Of a DNA stretch of 64,000 nucleotides, positions 28,517 through 35,867 are shown piece by piece. The position numbers were made by a program, and so were the translations under genes. The notes under the pieces were generated by a model that worked only from the letters and a program-made list of their open reading frames with translations, did no database searches and was not told where the DNA came from. The DNA comes from Burkholderiales bacterium. Lineage in GTDB: Bacteria; Pseudomonadota; Gammaproteobacteria; Burkholderiales; SG8-41. The DNA lies in contig JALHRQ010000005.1 of assembly GCA_022841375.1 (NCBI GenBank), forward strand, positions 62,001 to 126,000. The letters are read 5' to 3'. Numbering within the stretch: position 1 is the stretch's first letter; every line of letters starts with the position of its first letter.

Positions 28517-29284
28517 ATGCTCGTTGATTCACACTGTCATCTGGATTTTCCGGAGCTTGCGGATAATCTGCCGACGATCCTCGCCACCATGCGCGACAAC
28601 GATGTCGGCGCCGCGTTGTGCGTCAGCGTGACGCTCGAGGATTTTCCCAAGGTCAGAGCACTCGCTGAAAACCATCCGCATTTGTATGCTTCTGTCGGCG
28701 TGCATCCCGACTATCCTGACCTGCGTGAGCCTGCGGTTGCCGAACTGCTGGAGCTCGCGCGCCATCCCAAAGTGGTTGCCATCGGCGAGACAGGCCTTGA
28801 TTACTTCCGTCTGACAGGTGATCTGGAATGGCAGCGTGAACGCTTCCGCACGCATATCCGTGCTGCGCGGGAATGCGCAAAACCGCTGATTATTCACACG
28901 CGTTCAGCCGCGGCCGATACCTTGCGGCTGATGCAGGAAGAGGGCGCGGAAAAGGCTGGCGGGGTGATGCACTGCTTTACCGAAAGTTGGGAAGTCGCCG
29001 AAGGCGCATTGGCCATGGGCTTCTACATCTCCTTTTCCGGGATCGTCACCTTCAAAAACGCCAAGGATCTGAAAGAAGTGGCGCGCAGAGTGCCTTTGGA
29101 CCGGCTGTTGGTTGAAACGGATTCCCCGTATCTGGCCCCTGTTCCGCACCGCGGGCGAACGAATCAGCCTGGATGGGTCAAACATGTAGCAGAGGAAATC
29201 GCCCGGCTACAAGGTCGTGATTTCTCCGAGGTTGCATTTCAAACCACACAAAACTTCTACAAATTATTCAATATTAACAAGTAG
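28517..29284 (+). CDS. TatD family metal-dependent hydrolase (YcfH-like)
   Basis: TIM-barrel metallohydrolase with 3'-5' exonuclease or D-aminoacyl activity reported in the family. The 255-aa sequence shows the metal ligands: DSHCHLDFPE, Glu in AIGETGLDYFR, His in LIIHTRSA, HCFTES, and Asp in ETDSPYLAP. Its position after holB identifies it as the YcfH-type member rather than TatD of the tat operon. The protein is complete and directly coupled to holB by spacing. Confidence 0.93.
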   Translation: MLVDSHCHLDFPELADNLPTILATMRDNDVGAALCVSVTLEDFPKVRALAENHPHLYASVGVHPDYPDLREPAVAELLELARHPKVVAIGETGLDYFRLTGDLEWQRERFRTHIRAARECAKPLIIHTRSAAADTLRLMQEEGAEKAGGVMHCFTESWEVAEGALAMGFYISFSGIVTFKNAKDLKEVARRVPLDRLLVETDSPYLAPVPHRGRTNQPGWVKHVAEEIARLQGRDFSEVAFQTTQNFYKLFNINK

Positions 29285-29288
29285 TTAT

Positions 29289-29933
29289 ATGAAAATACGT
29301 ACCCTGATTCCAACACTTGCTTTGATCATTCTTGGCCTGCAAGTTACGCAGACGCGGGCCGGCGCCTATGAAGATATGCTGCATGCGATACAAATGGATG
29401 ATCAACCAGCCATTGCCGACTTATTGCGTCGCGGTCTGGATGTTGAAACGGTAAACCCCCAAGGCAACACATTACTGATGCTTGCCGCCCGTGAAGGCAA
29501 ACCCAGCGTTGTCAGAACCATTCTGTCCGCAAAACCCCGTATCCAGGCTCGTAATCCCTTGGGGGAATCGGCGCTGATGCTGGCATCCATCCAGGGACAT
29601 ACTGAAGTCGTGAAAATGCTGCTGGATGCCGGCGCACCGGTCAACCATGCCGGCTGGACGCCGCTGATCTATGCAGCCGCTAGGGACCGGGTGGATATCG
29701 CCAGAATGCTGATCGGCAAAGGCGCTAACTTCAATGCAGCTTCGGACAATGGCACCACGGCGCTGATGATGGCGGCTCGTGAGGGTCATTTACAGATGTT
29801 GTTGCTGTTGATGGAATACGGCGCAGATGCCAAATATATTTCTCCTTACGGACATTCAGCGCTGAGCCTGGCTGTAGACCGGGGTAACCGGGAAATTGAA
29901 ACCATGCTGCGCAAGGCAGGGGTTGAGAAATAG
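29289..29933 (+). CDS. Exported ankyrin-repeat protein
   Basis: A 214-aa protein starting at ATG 29289 (MKIRTLIPTLALIILG), with a signal peptide that likely ends near TRAGA (residue about 25). Five to six ankyrin repeats follow, seen as GNTLLMLAAREGKPSVV, GESALMLASIQGHTEVV, WTPLIYAAARDRVDIA, GTTALMMAAREGHLQML and GHSALSLAVDRGNREIE, each about 33 residues apart. It is probably a periplasmic protein-binding scaffold. It begins four bases after the tatD stop, so is probably cotranscribed with it. The exported ankyrin gene after tatD recurs in betaproteobacteria, to my recollection; the binding partner is unknown. Confidence 0.9.
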   Translation: MKIRTLIPTLALIILGLQVTQTRAGAYEDMLHAIQMDDQPAIADLLRRGLDVETVNPQGNTLLMLAAREGKPSVVRTILSAKPRIQARNPLGESALMLASIQGHTEVVKMLLDAGAPVNHAGWTPLIYAAARDRVDIARMLIGKGANFNAASDNGTTALMMAAREGHLQMLLLLMEYGADAKYISPYGHSALSLAVDRGNREIETMLRKAGVEK

Positions 29934-29991
29934 GGTTGGCTATAGGCTTGAATCGAATGGTTTTCCTCTGAGCGGCTCATTCTTAATTACG

Positions 29992-30006
29992 TATAATGTG
30001 TATTAT
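29992..30006 (+). promoter_or_regulatory. -10 box within an inverted repeat, before the 116-aa exported ORF
   Basis: TATAAT (29992-29997) lies in ATAAT-GTGT-ATTAT (29993-30006), an inverted repeat. No clear -35 stands 17 bp upstream. It could be an operator overlapping the -10 region of the gene that starts at 30037. Confidence 0.4.
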
Positions 30007-30036
30007 GTCAAATTATAAACCGGCAGCCATATCCCT

Positions 30037-30387
30037 TTGAATGATCTCGTCTTTAGCGCTGTTCTGGCTGTGATACTGGGTATAAGCGGATCCCCCGCAA
30101 TGGCACACAAACAGGAGCCAGTGCCGGTAGAACGCAAATACTCGGACCAAGGCATTATCGATTGCATCCGCAAAACCACCGGCCCGCTGGATCAGCGGAT
30201 CAAGGAACTCAAAAAGCAGGAAATCGTATCGAAGAAAGCCAGGGTGTCAATCGAACCCCTGATTCTCGAACGTCGCAGAATCGAGGAGCAATGGTGCGGC
30301 ATTGAAGCGCGCTGCCTGGCGGATGCCGTACCACGAAACCGGGAGCACTTTTACGGACTAACTCTCAGCACCTGCCTCGAAAACTAA
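30037..30387 (+). CDS. Hypothetical exported protein, 116 aa
   Basis: I do not recognise a family. The frame has a clear signal peptide (MNDLVFSAVLAVILGISGSPAMA, cut before HKQEPV), which supports its reality. The mature protein is about 93 residues, Lys/Arg/Glu-rich and probably helical (RIKELKKQEIVSKK, ILERRRIEEQW). Four cysteines, in IIDCI, QWCG, ARCL and STCLEN, could form two disulfides in the periplasm. No ATG is available before the signal peptide: the only start is TTG at 30037, with no good Shine-Dalgarno, so expression may be low or the start uncertain. A -10-like box with an inverted repeat lies about 40 bases upstream. Confidence 0.6.
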   Translation: MNDLVFSAVLAVILGISGSPAMAHKQEPVPVERKYSDQGIIDCIRKTTGPLDQRIKELKKQEIVSKKARVSIEPLILERRRIEEQWCGIEARCLADAVPRNREHFYGLTLSTCLEN

Positions 30388-30408
30388 AAGCAGTTTTAGC
30401 GCAACAAA

Positions 30409-30783
30409 CTAGGCGCGGGCAACCCGGCGACCATACTCCCCTATTGCGGCAACCATGCGGTCCAGCTCAGCATCAACCTTGGTTTTTGCATCGGGATCCA
30501 GCGGATAACAAAGCAGGGAGATGTCGTCAAAAAAACCGGAGACGCGGGGTTCGCTCGCGTAGACCAGTTTGCGCTGGACATTCTGTGCGGTAGGAATCTG
30601 CATGAATTCCCGACCGTCTTCCCAGTAAATCGAGAGCGTGATGATCTGCGTGTTTAGACGCAGCAGACGCACAATAAATTCGAACCGGACCGTATGCATG
30701 CCCTTGGACCGCATATCGACCAGCTTTTGCGGCGCCAGCGGAGCGCCATGCTTCAGCGCTGTTATGGTTTCCATGTCACTCAC
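30409..30783 (-). CDS. Hypothetical protein, 124 aa
   Basis: I do not recognise a family. A cytoplasmic, mixed alpha/beta protein of 124 aa without signal or membrane segment. RFEFIVRLLRLNTQIITLSIYW suggests beta strands, followed by a Glu/Asp-rich helix at the C-terminus (DAKTKVDAELDRMVAAIGEYGRR). The start is a GTG at 30783, with AAAGG six bases upstream, or ATG at 30774. The ribosome-binding site lies in the loop of a short hairpin. A TTGAAC-N17-CATAAT promoter candidate lies upstream. Convergent with the exported ORF, downstream of which there are only 21 bases. Confidence 0.6.
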   Translation of the reverse strand: MSDMETITALKHGAPLAPQKLVDMRSKGMHTVRFEFIVRLLRLNTQIITLSIYWEDGREFMQIPTAQNVQRKLVYASEPRVSGFFDDISLLCYPLDPDAKTKVDAELDRMVAAIGEYGRRVARA

Positions 30784-30799
30784 GGTCAGCCTTTGACCG
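30783..30799 (-). promoter_or_regulatory. Hairpin presenting the Shine-Dalgarno of the 124-aa gene
   Basis: In the mRNA, CGGTCA-AAGGC-TGACCG forms a 6-bp stem. The loop carries the AAGG ribosome-binding site and the last stem base is the G of the GTG start codon. This could be a translational switch, or chance. Confidence 0.4.
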
Positions 30800-30821
30800 C
30801 CCTGTTGTGATGACGGTAAGA

Positions 30822-30850
30822 ATTATGGAAGCCTCTGGATGCCAGTTCAA
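30822..30850 (-). promoter_or_regulatory. Candidate sigma-70 promoter for the 124-aa gene
   Basis: On the minus strand TTGAAC (30845-30850) and CATAAT (30822-30827) are exactly 17 bases apart, with the start codon about 38 bases downstream. Confidence 0.5.
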
Positions 30851-30916
30851 ATCTAACATTTTGTAAGGATTTTCCAGTCACACCCCTATTAGACACTTTG
30901 AATTGTGACAGGAAAA

Positions 30917-30958
30917 GGTATTTCGGCACAAAGGCTTAGCCACTTGTGCCGAAATACC
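30917..30958 (-). terminator. Intrinsic terminator of the acyl-CoA degradation operon
   Basis: GGTATTTCGGCACAA pairs perfectly with TTGTGCCGAAATACC (15 bp), and the loop contains GGC-TTA-GCC, which can extend the stem. On the minus strand the stem is followed by TTTTCC. It lies 9 bases after the thiolase stop codon. Confidence 0.85.
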
Positions 30959-30967
30959 AACATGGTC

Positions 30968-32170
30968 TTAGACGCGTTCGATCACAGCCGCCATACCCTG
31001 GCCGCCACCGATACACAGGGAAACCAGGGCATATTTACCGCCGGTGCGCTGCAATTGACGGGCTGCAGTCAGCGCGATGCGGGCGCCAGACGCCCCCAGT
31101 GGATGACCCACGGCAATGGCGCCGCCGTTGGGATTAACCCTTTTGTCGTCCAGCGCCACGCCCAAGCCCTTCAGGCAGGACAGAACCTGCGTGGCAAAGG
31201 CTTCATTGATCTCGATGACGTCCATGTCCTTGATGGTCAGTCCGACGCGCGCCAGGGCCTTTTTTGAAGCCGCAACAGGGCCTATGCCCATGATGTGCGG
31301 CGGCACGCCCATGGCCGCAGTTGAGATCACTCGCGCAATCGGTTTCGCCCCCGCCTTTTCACCCGCTGCCAGCGAGCCGACGATCAAGGCAATCGCGCCG
31401 TCGTTCACGCCCGAAGCATTTCCCGCCGTGGTGACACCACCTTCGTAAAGCGCCTTCATCTTGGCCAGCGTGGCCATGTCGGTTCCCGGACGCGGATGTT
31501 CGTCATCAGCTACCGCCGGCACCGGGCCTTTGCGTGAAGCAGGCATTTCAACCGGCGCAATTTCGCCGGCAAAAAACCCCTCGCCTTTTGCGGTCGCGAA
31601 TTTGTTTTGGGAAGCCAATGCAAAAGTATCGGCTTCTTCACGGCTGATGTTGTACTCACGGGCCAGATTGTCAGCCGTTTGCGGCATCTGCGGGTCACCG
31701 AACTGCTTGGTCAGTTTCGGATTCGAAAACCGCGGGCCGATCGTGCTGTCGAACATTTTGATGCCGCGGTCAAACGCGCTCTCGGCGCGGCTCATCACGA
31801 TTGGCGAACGGCTCATGCTTTCAACGCCTGCAACGATGAATACATCGCCTTCACCGGCAGTGATCGAATGCGCAGCATGTGCAAGCGCACCCAGGCCGCT
31901 GGCGCAGTTACGCTGCAGCACGGTGCCGGGAATTTCAATCGGGAAACCCGCGGAAAGACCGGCATGGCGAGCGACACAGCGGCTGTCTTCGCCGCTTTGA
32001 TTGGCGCAACCTACAATAATGTCCTCTACCTGCTCGATCTTGAATTTCGATTTCGCCATGACACTCTTCATCACTTCGGCGAGCAGATCATCGGGGCGAA
32101 CCTTCGCCAGCGAGCCGCCATGGCGGCCGAACGGGGTGCGCAGTCCTTCGTAAATATAGGCGTCGAGCAT
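30968..32170 (-). CDS. Acetyl-CoA acyltransferase (thiolase)
   Basis: Cleaves 3-ketoacyl-CoA to acetyl-CoA and a shortened acyl-CoA. The 400-aa protein has the nucleophile Cys89 in LQRNCASGL, NEAFA, the GGAIAVGHPLGASGAR His loop, and the second Cys in VSLCIGGGQG. It is of the FadA/PcaF kind rather than the biosynthetic PhaA type, as inferred from its position. ATG 32170 is well placed (MLDAYIYEG). Last gene of a five-gene leftward operon, followed at once by a strong terminator. It probably acts on the product of the adjacent hydroxyacyl-CoA dehydrogenase. Confidence 0.95.
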   Translation of the reverse strand: MLDAYIYEGLRTPFGRHGGSLAKVRPDDLLAEVMKSVMAKSKFKIEQVEDIIVGCANQSGEDSRCVARHAGLSAGFPIEIPGTVLQRNCASGLGALAHAAHSITAGEGDVFIVAGVESMSRSPIVMSRAESAFDRGIKMFDSTIGPRFSNPKLTKQFGDPQMPQTADNLAREYNISREEADTFALASQNKFATAKGEGFFAGEIAPVEMPASRKGPVPAVADDEHPRPGTDMATLAKMKALYEGGVTTAGNASGVNDGAIALIVGSLAAGEKAGAKPIARVISTAAMGVPPHIMGIGPVAASKKALARVGLTIKDMDVIEINEAFATQVLSCLKGLGVALDDKRVNPNGGAIAVGHPLGASGARIALTAARQLQRTGGKYALVSLCIGGGQGMAAVIERV

Positions 32171-32190
32171 GGTTTATTCCTCTTGGATGA

Positions 32191-33720
32191 TCAGGCTTCG
32201 GGGGTCAGCAGTGAAACGCCCAGCTTCGCGCGGCGCGTGAGCCAGATGTTCGGACGGTAACGCGGGTCGGCATACAGCGAGTTCATGTTGGCAAGCACGC
32301 GATGGATTTTCTCGACGCCGACAACATCGCCGAATTTCAACGGTCCATTCGGGTAGTTCAGACCCAGCGTCACCGCTTTGTCGATGTCTGAAGGCTGCGC
32401 AGTGCGGCTTTGTGCAATCGAGCAGCCGATGTTGACGACCATGGCGACAATGCGTTGCGCGATGAAACCCGGGCTGTCACGGCACACTGTCACCGGCACG
32501 CCGTCGGAAGCCAGCAGGCCGTGTGCAGCGTCTTTCACTGAGGCTTCGGTCAGCGGCGTGCCCATGATGGTGCGGCGTTTGACCATCGGGAACAGGGTAT
32601 CGACAGCCACGGTGCGCTTGGGATCCAGACCCTCTTCCACCGCACAGCTCGTTGCATCTTTGCCGACCGGGGTAACGAAGATCAGTGCTTTCGCTGAAGG
32701 CTTGGCGCCGGTTTCAATCGTTGCGCCGAGTTTGGTCAGCAGGGCTGTCAGCACTTCATGGCCCTGCGTTTCGGCCTTGCTGACCCAGACGCTGTCTGGA
32801 CGCGCCGTCGGTGCCGGCGCTTCCGGCACGACAATGGGTTTCATTTCAGCATCGTAGTTGTAGAAGCCCTTTTTGCTCTTGCGACCCAGCACACCCGCTT
32901 CATAGCGCGACTGCATGATCAGGCTCGGACGATAGCGCTGTTCCTGGAAAAACTGGTTGTAGATCAGCACCGAGGCCGGCTGCGTCACATCCAGACCGGT
33001 CAGTTCCATCAGTTCAAACGGACCCATGCGGAAACCGCCGACGTCGCGCATCACGCGGTCGACATTGACGAAATTGGAAACACCTTCATGGACCAGATGT
33101 GAGGCTTCCAGCGTAAAACCGCGGCCGACCTGATTGACCAGGAAGCCGGGCGCATCGGTCAGGCGTACCGGTTCGCGCGTCATGCGCTTGCCGATCACCA
33201 TCAGCGCCTCGGACACCCAGTTTTCGGTCTGCAGTCCGTCGATGACTTCAACCAGCTTCATCAACGGCACCGGATTGAAAAAATGGAATCCGGCAAAACG
33301 CTGCGGCGTTTTCAGTTTGGCCGCGATCGTCGTCACCGACATCGACGAGGTATTGGTGGCGAGGATGCACTCCGGTGTGACGATATCTTCGAGTTCGCCA
33401 AACAACGCACGTTTGGCATCAAGGTTTTCAACAATCGCCTCCACCACCATATGGCAGACCTTGAAATCAGCCATCGATTGCGCGACCTTGATCCTGGCCG
33501 TCGCAGCGTCGGCATCGGCCTGCGTCATGCTGCCCTTCTCCGCCGCACGGCCCAGCATCTTGGCGACAAAATCACGAGCTTCATCGGCGGCACCGGCGCG
33601 CGTGTCCATCATCAGCACGTGCATGCCGCCGGCTGCGGCAACCTGCACGATGCCGCGACCCATGGCGCCGGTCCCGATCACGCCGACACAAAGATCGGCA
33701 CGGTTGGCATCAAAACCCAT
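32191..33720 (-). CDS. 3-hydroxyacyl-CoA dehydrogenase (PaaH-like, two C-terminal domains)
   Basis: Oxidises 3-hydroxyacyl-CoA to 3-ketoacyl-CoA with NAD. The 509-aa form has one N-terminal Rossmann domain (VGVIGTGAMGRGIVQVAAAGG, about 12-190), a first C-terminal helical domain (about 195-290, with DAPGFLVNQVGRGF), a linker, and a second copy (about 410-505, with RDSPGFIAQRIVAM). This matches the PaaH/PaaC type. Catalytic His is in AGFHFFNPVPLM, with Glu and Asn in the usual places. No crotonase domain is fused, unlike FadB. Located between the crotonase and thiolase genes. Confidence 0.94.
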   Translation of the reverse strand: MGFDANRADLCVGVIGTGAMGRGIVQVAAAGGMHVLMMDTRAGAADEARDFVAKMLGRAAEKGSMTQADADAATARIKVAQSMADFKVCHMVVEAIVENLDAKRALFGELEDIVTPECILATNTSSMSVTTIAAKLKTPQRFAGFHFFNPVPLMKLVEVIDGLQTENWVSEALMVIGKRMTREPVRLTDAPGFLVNQVGRGFTLEASHLVHEGVSNFVNVDRVMRDVGGFRMGPFELMELTGLDVTQPASVLIYNQFFQEQRYRPSLIMQSRYEAGVLGRKSKKGFYNYDAEMKPIVVPEAPAPTARPDSVWVSKAETQGHEVLTALLTKLGATIETGAKPSAKALIFVTPVGKDATSCAVEEGLDPKRTVAVDTLFPMVKRRTIMGTPLTEASVKDAAHGLLASDGVPVTVCRDSPGFIAQRIVAMVVNIGCSIAQSRTAQPSDIDKAVTLGLNYPNGPLKFGDVVGVEKIHRVLANMNSLYADPRYRPNIWLTRRAKLGVSLLTPEA

Positions 33721-33762
33721 AATGTTTATTCCTGAAATATCAATAAAAACAATTAGTTAGTA

Positions 33763-34566
33763 TTACTTACCCTTAAATACCGGCTTGCGCTTCTCGGCGA
33801 ATGCAGCCTGACCTTCCTTGTAGTCCTCGCTCTTGTAGCAAATGTCGACCATCTTCTGCAGCCGGTCCAGATCGCGTTTTGCCGGCTCCTTGCCGTATTC
33901 GATCAGTGAGGCTTTCACTGAAGCCAGCGTCAGCGGCGCATTGCCGGCAATAACCTTGGCATAGTCAACCGTGTACTGCTCCAATTCCGTGGCGGGAACC
34001 ACACGGTTCACCAGGTTCATCTGCAACGCTTCCTGCGCATTGAACTGGCGCGCGGTAAAAAAGATTTCCGCGGTGAAGGCCGGGCCAACCACATCGGTCA
34101 GGCGCTTGATGCCGACGAAGCGGTATCCCAGACCCAGTTTGCCGGCGGGAACGCCGAACTTGGCATCATCGGCAGCAATGCGTATATCACAGTTCACGGC
34201 GATCGCTGTGCCGCCACCAATGCAATAGCCACGGACCATGGCAATGGTCGGCTTCGGACATTCCTGCAACGCCTTGCCGGCATCGTCAGCCGCTTTGTTG
34301 TAGGCCAGCACAGCATCTTCGCTGCTGCGCTTTTCCTTGAATTGTGAAATGTCGGCGCCGGCAACAAACGCTTTTTCACCAGCACCTTTCAAAACAATGA
34401 CGCCCACTTCAGGATCGGCGGCAAAATTGGCCAACACGACTGGCAATGCCTGCCACATCTCGTAAGAGACCGCATTATGGCGAGCGGGGTTGTTAAACGT
34501 AATCCAGCCAATGCCATCCTTTTTCTCGGCAAGCAGTCGATCAGTCATGGTTTGCGGTGCGTTCAT
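33763..34566 (-). CDS. Crotonase-fold protein annotated as enoyl-CoA hydratase, catalytic Glu pair absent
   Basis: A 267-aa crotonase-superfamily protein. The fold is clear: GWITFNNPARHNAVS, the oxyanion segment AFVAGADISQF, and GYCIGGGTAIAVNCDIRIA. However, the two Glu residues of classical enoyl-CoA hydratase (rat Glu144 and Glu164) align with Ala121 (GGGTA) and Ala141 (FGVPAGKLGLGY). The GLGYRFVGIKRL stretch replaces the usual IPGAGGTQRL. Hydratase chemistry by the known mechanism is therefore unlikely; an isomerase, hydrolase or other crotonase reaction is possible. It lies inside a beta-oxidation-like operon and another gene may supply the hydratase. Assignment to superfamily is firm; reaction is open. 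Confidence 0.9.
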   Translation of the reverse strand: MNAPQTMTDRLLAEKKDGIGWITFNNPARHNAVSYEMWQALPVVLANFAADPEVGVIVLKGAGEKAFVAGADISQFKEKRSSEDAVLAYNKAADDAGKALQECPKPTIAMVRGYCIGGGTAIAVNCDIRIAADDAKFGVPAGKLGLGYRFVGIKRLTDVVGPAFTAEIFFTARQFNAQEALQMNLVNRVVPATELEQYTVDYAKVIAGNAPLTLASVKASLIEYGKEPAKRDLDRLQKMVDICYKSEDYKEGQAAFAEKRKPVFKGK

Positions 34567-34662
34567 CGTCGTCCCTATAAGTTCACAATGTGTTAATTAC
34601 AAAACCCCGTCATTTTAACCGATGGCATCAGCCCCGGGCGCGGGGTTCTGCAGGATCCATCA

Positions 34663-35850
34663 TCAATCAACAGGCATGCCATTGCGCAGCAAATCGCGGG
34701 CAATGAACCAGCGGTGCACTTCGCTGGGCCCTTCGAAAATGCGGAACACGCGGCAGGCGCGTGCGATGTATTCGAGCGGCAGATCCTTTGACACTCCCAT
34801 GCCGCCGAGCAATTGAATGGCCCGATCAGAAACCCGCGCGATCATTTCGCTGCCCTGCAGCTTGACCATCGCCGCTTCACGCCGCCAGTCGCTGCCGCCA
34901 TTGTCCATCTTCCACGCCAGGCGCCAGGTAATCCAGCGTACCATTTCCATTTCCTGCCAGCTGTCGGCCAGCCACCACTGCACCTGCTGGCGTTCGGCCA
35001 GCAACGCGCCAAAGGTCTTGCGTTCATTGGCCTGCTTCAGCATCAGATCCATGCAACGCCGGGCATAACCCAGCGAACGGCAGGCGATTTCCATGCGCCG
35101 CACACCGAGTCGATTCTGCATTGGTTTGAAACCGCTGCCGACCTCGCCCAGCACCTGATCGTCGGACAGTTCGACATTATCAAAAAACACCGCATACGGC
35201 GCATGTTCGCCCATGGTGTTGAAAACCGAGGGAATCGACAGCCCCTTGGCGCCCTTATCGACCAGGAATGCAGTAATTCCGCCCCGCGAACCTTTAGCCG
35301 GATCGGTGACGGCCATGACGATCATGAAATCCGCCTTGCGTGCACCGCTGATCCAGATTTTCTGGCCATTGAGCAGCCACTTGCCATTTTTGTACTCGGC
35401 GCGCGTTTTCATGCCGGCGGGATCAGAACCCGCACCGGGTTCAGTAATGGCAATGGCGCTTTTTTTGTCGCCACTGGCGTATGGCAGCAAATATTTTTGG
35501 ATCTGCTCACCCTTGCAGGTCTCGCGCAGCATCCACAGATTGGGACTGTCCGGCGGCAGTACGAAGGGCACGATGCTGGTCTTCAGTTCTTCTATCACCA
35601 CCGCCTTGGCCAGCATGCCCATGTTCTGCCCGCCATATTCTTCAGGCACATCGATACCGAAAAGACCGATCTCGCGCGCCTTGTCAGCGAGATGTTTTTC
35701 CACATCCGGATCAATCAGCGGCGCATCCGTCAGTCCACGCTCAGCCTCTCTCTTGATAACGTCGCGCTCCAGCGGCAGCAATTCCTCGCGTACGAATCGG
35801 GCGACGGTCTCACGCAGCATGCGCAGTTCTTCCGGCAGTTCAAAATCCAT
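34663..35850 (-). CDS. Acyl-CoA dehydrogenase
   Basis: FAD enzyme that introduces the alpha-beta double bond in acyl-CoA. The start is placed at 35850 (MDFELPEELRML): AAGGA lies only one base from the ATG at 35856 but 7 from this one. The 395-aa protein has the usual ITEPGAGSDPAGM and WLLNGQKIWISGA loops for FAD and substrate, RRMEIACRSLGYARR, and a C-terminal RACRVFRIFEGPSEVHR with the catalytic Glu in FEGPSE. Residues are intact. Members of this type in Burkholderiales often act on medium-chain or cyclic acyl-CoAs; the substrate is not evident. Confidence 0.94.
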   Translation of the reverse strand: MDFELPEELRMLRETVARFVREELLPLERDVIKREAERGLTDAPLIDPDVEKHLADKAREIGLFGIDVPEEYGGQNMGMLAKAVVIEELKTSIVPFVLPPDSPNLWMLRETCKGEQIQKYLLPYASGDKKSAIAITEPGAGSDPAGMKTRAEYKNGKWLLNGQKIWISGARKADFMIVMAVTDPAKGSRGGITAFLVDKGAKGLSIPSVFNTMGEHAPYAVFFDNVELSDDQVLGEVGSGFKPMQNRLGVRRMEIACRSLGYARRCMDLMLKQANERKTFGALLAERQQVQWWLADSWQEMEMVRWITWRLAWKMDNGGSDWRREAAMVKLQGSEMIARVSDRAIQLLGGMGVSKDLPLEYIARACRVFRIFEGPSEVHRWFIARDLLRNGMPVD

Positions 35851-35867
35851 GAGCATTTCCTTTACGA

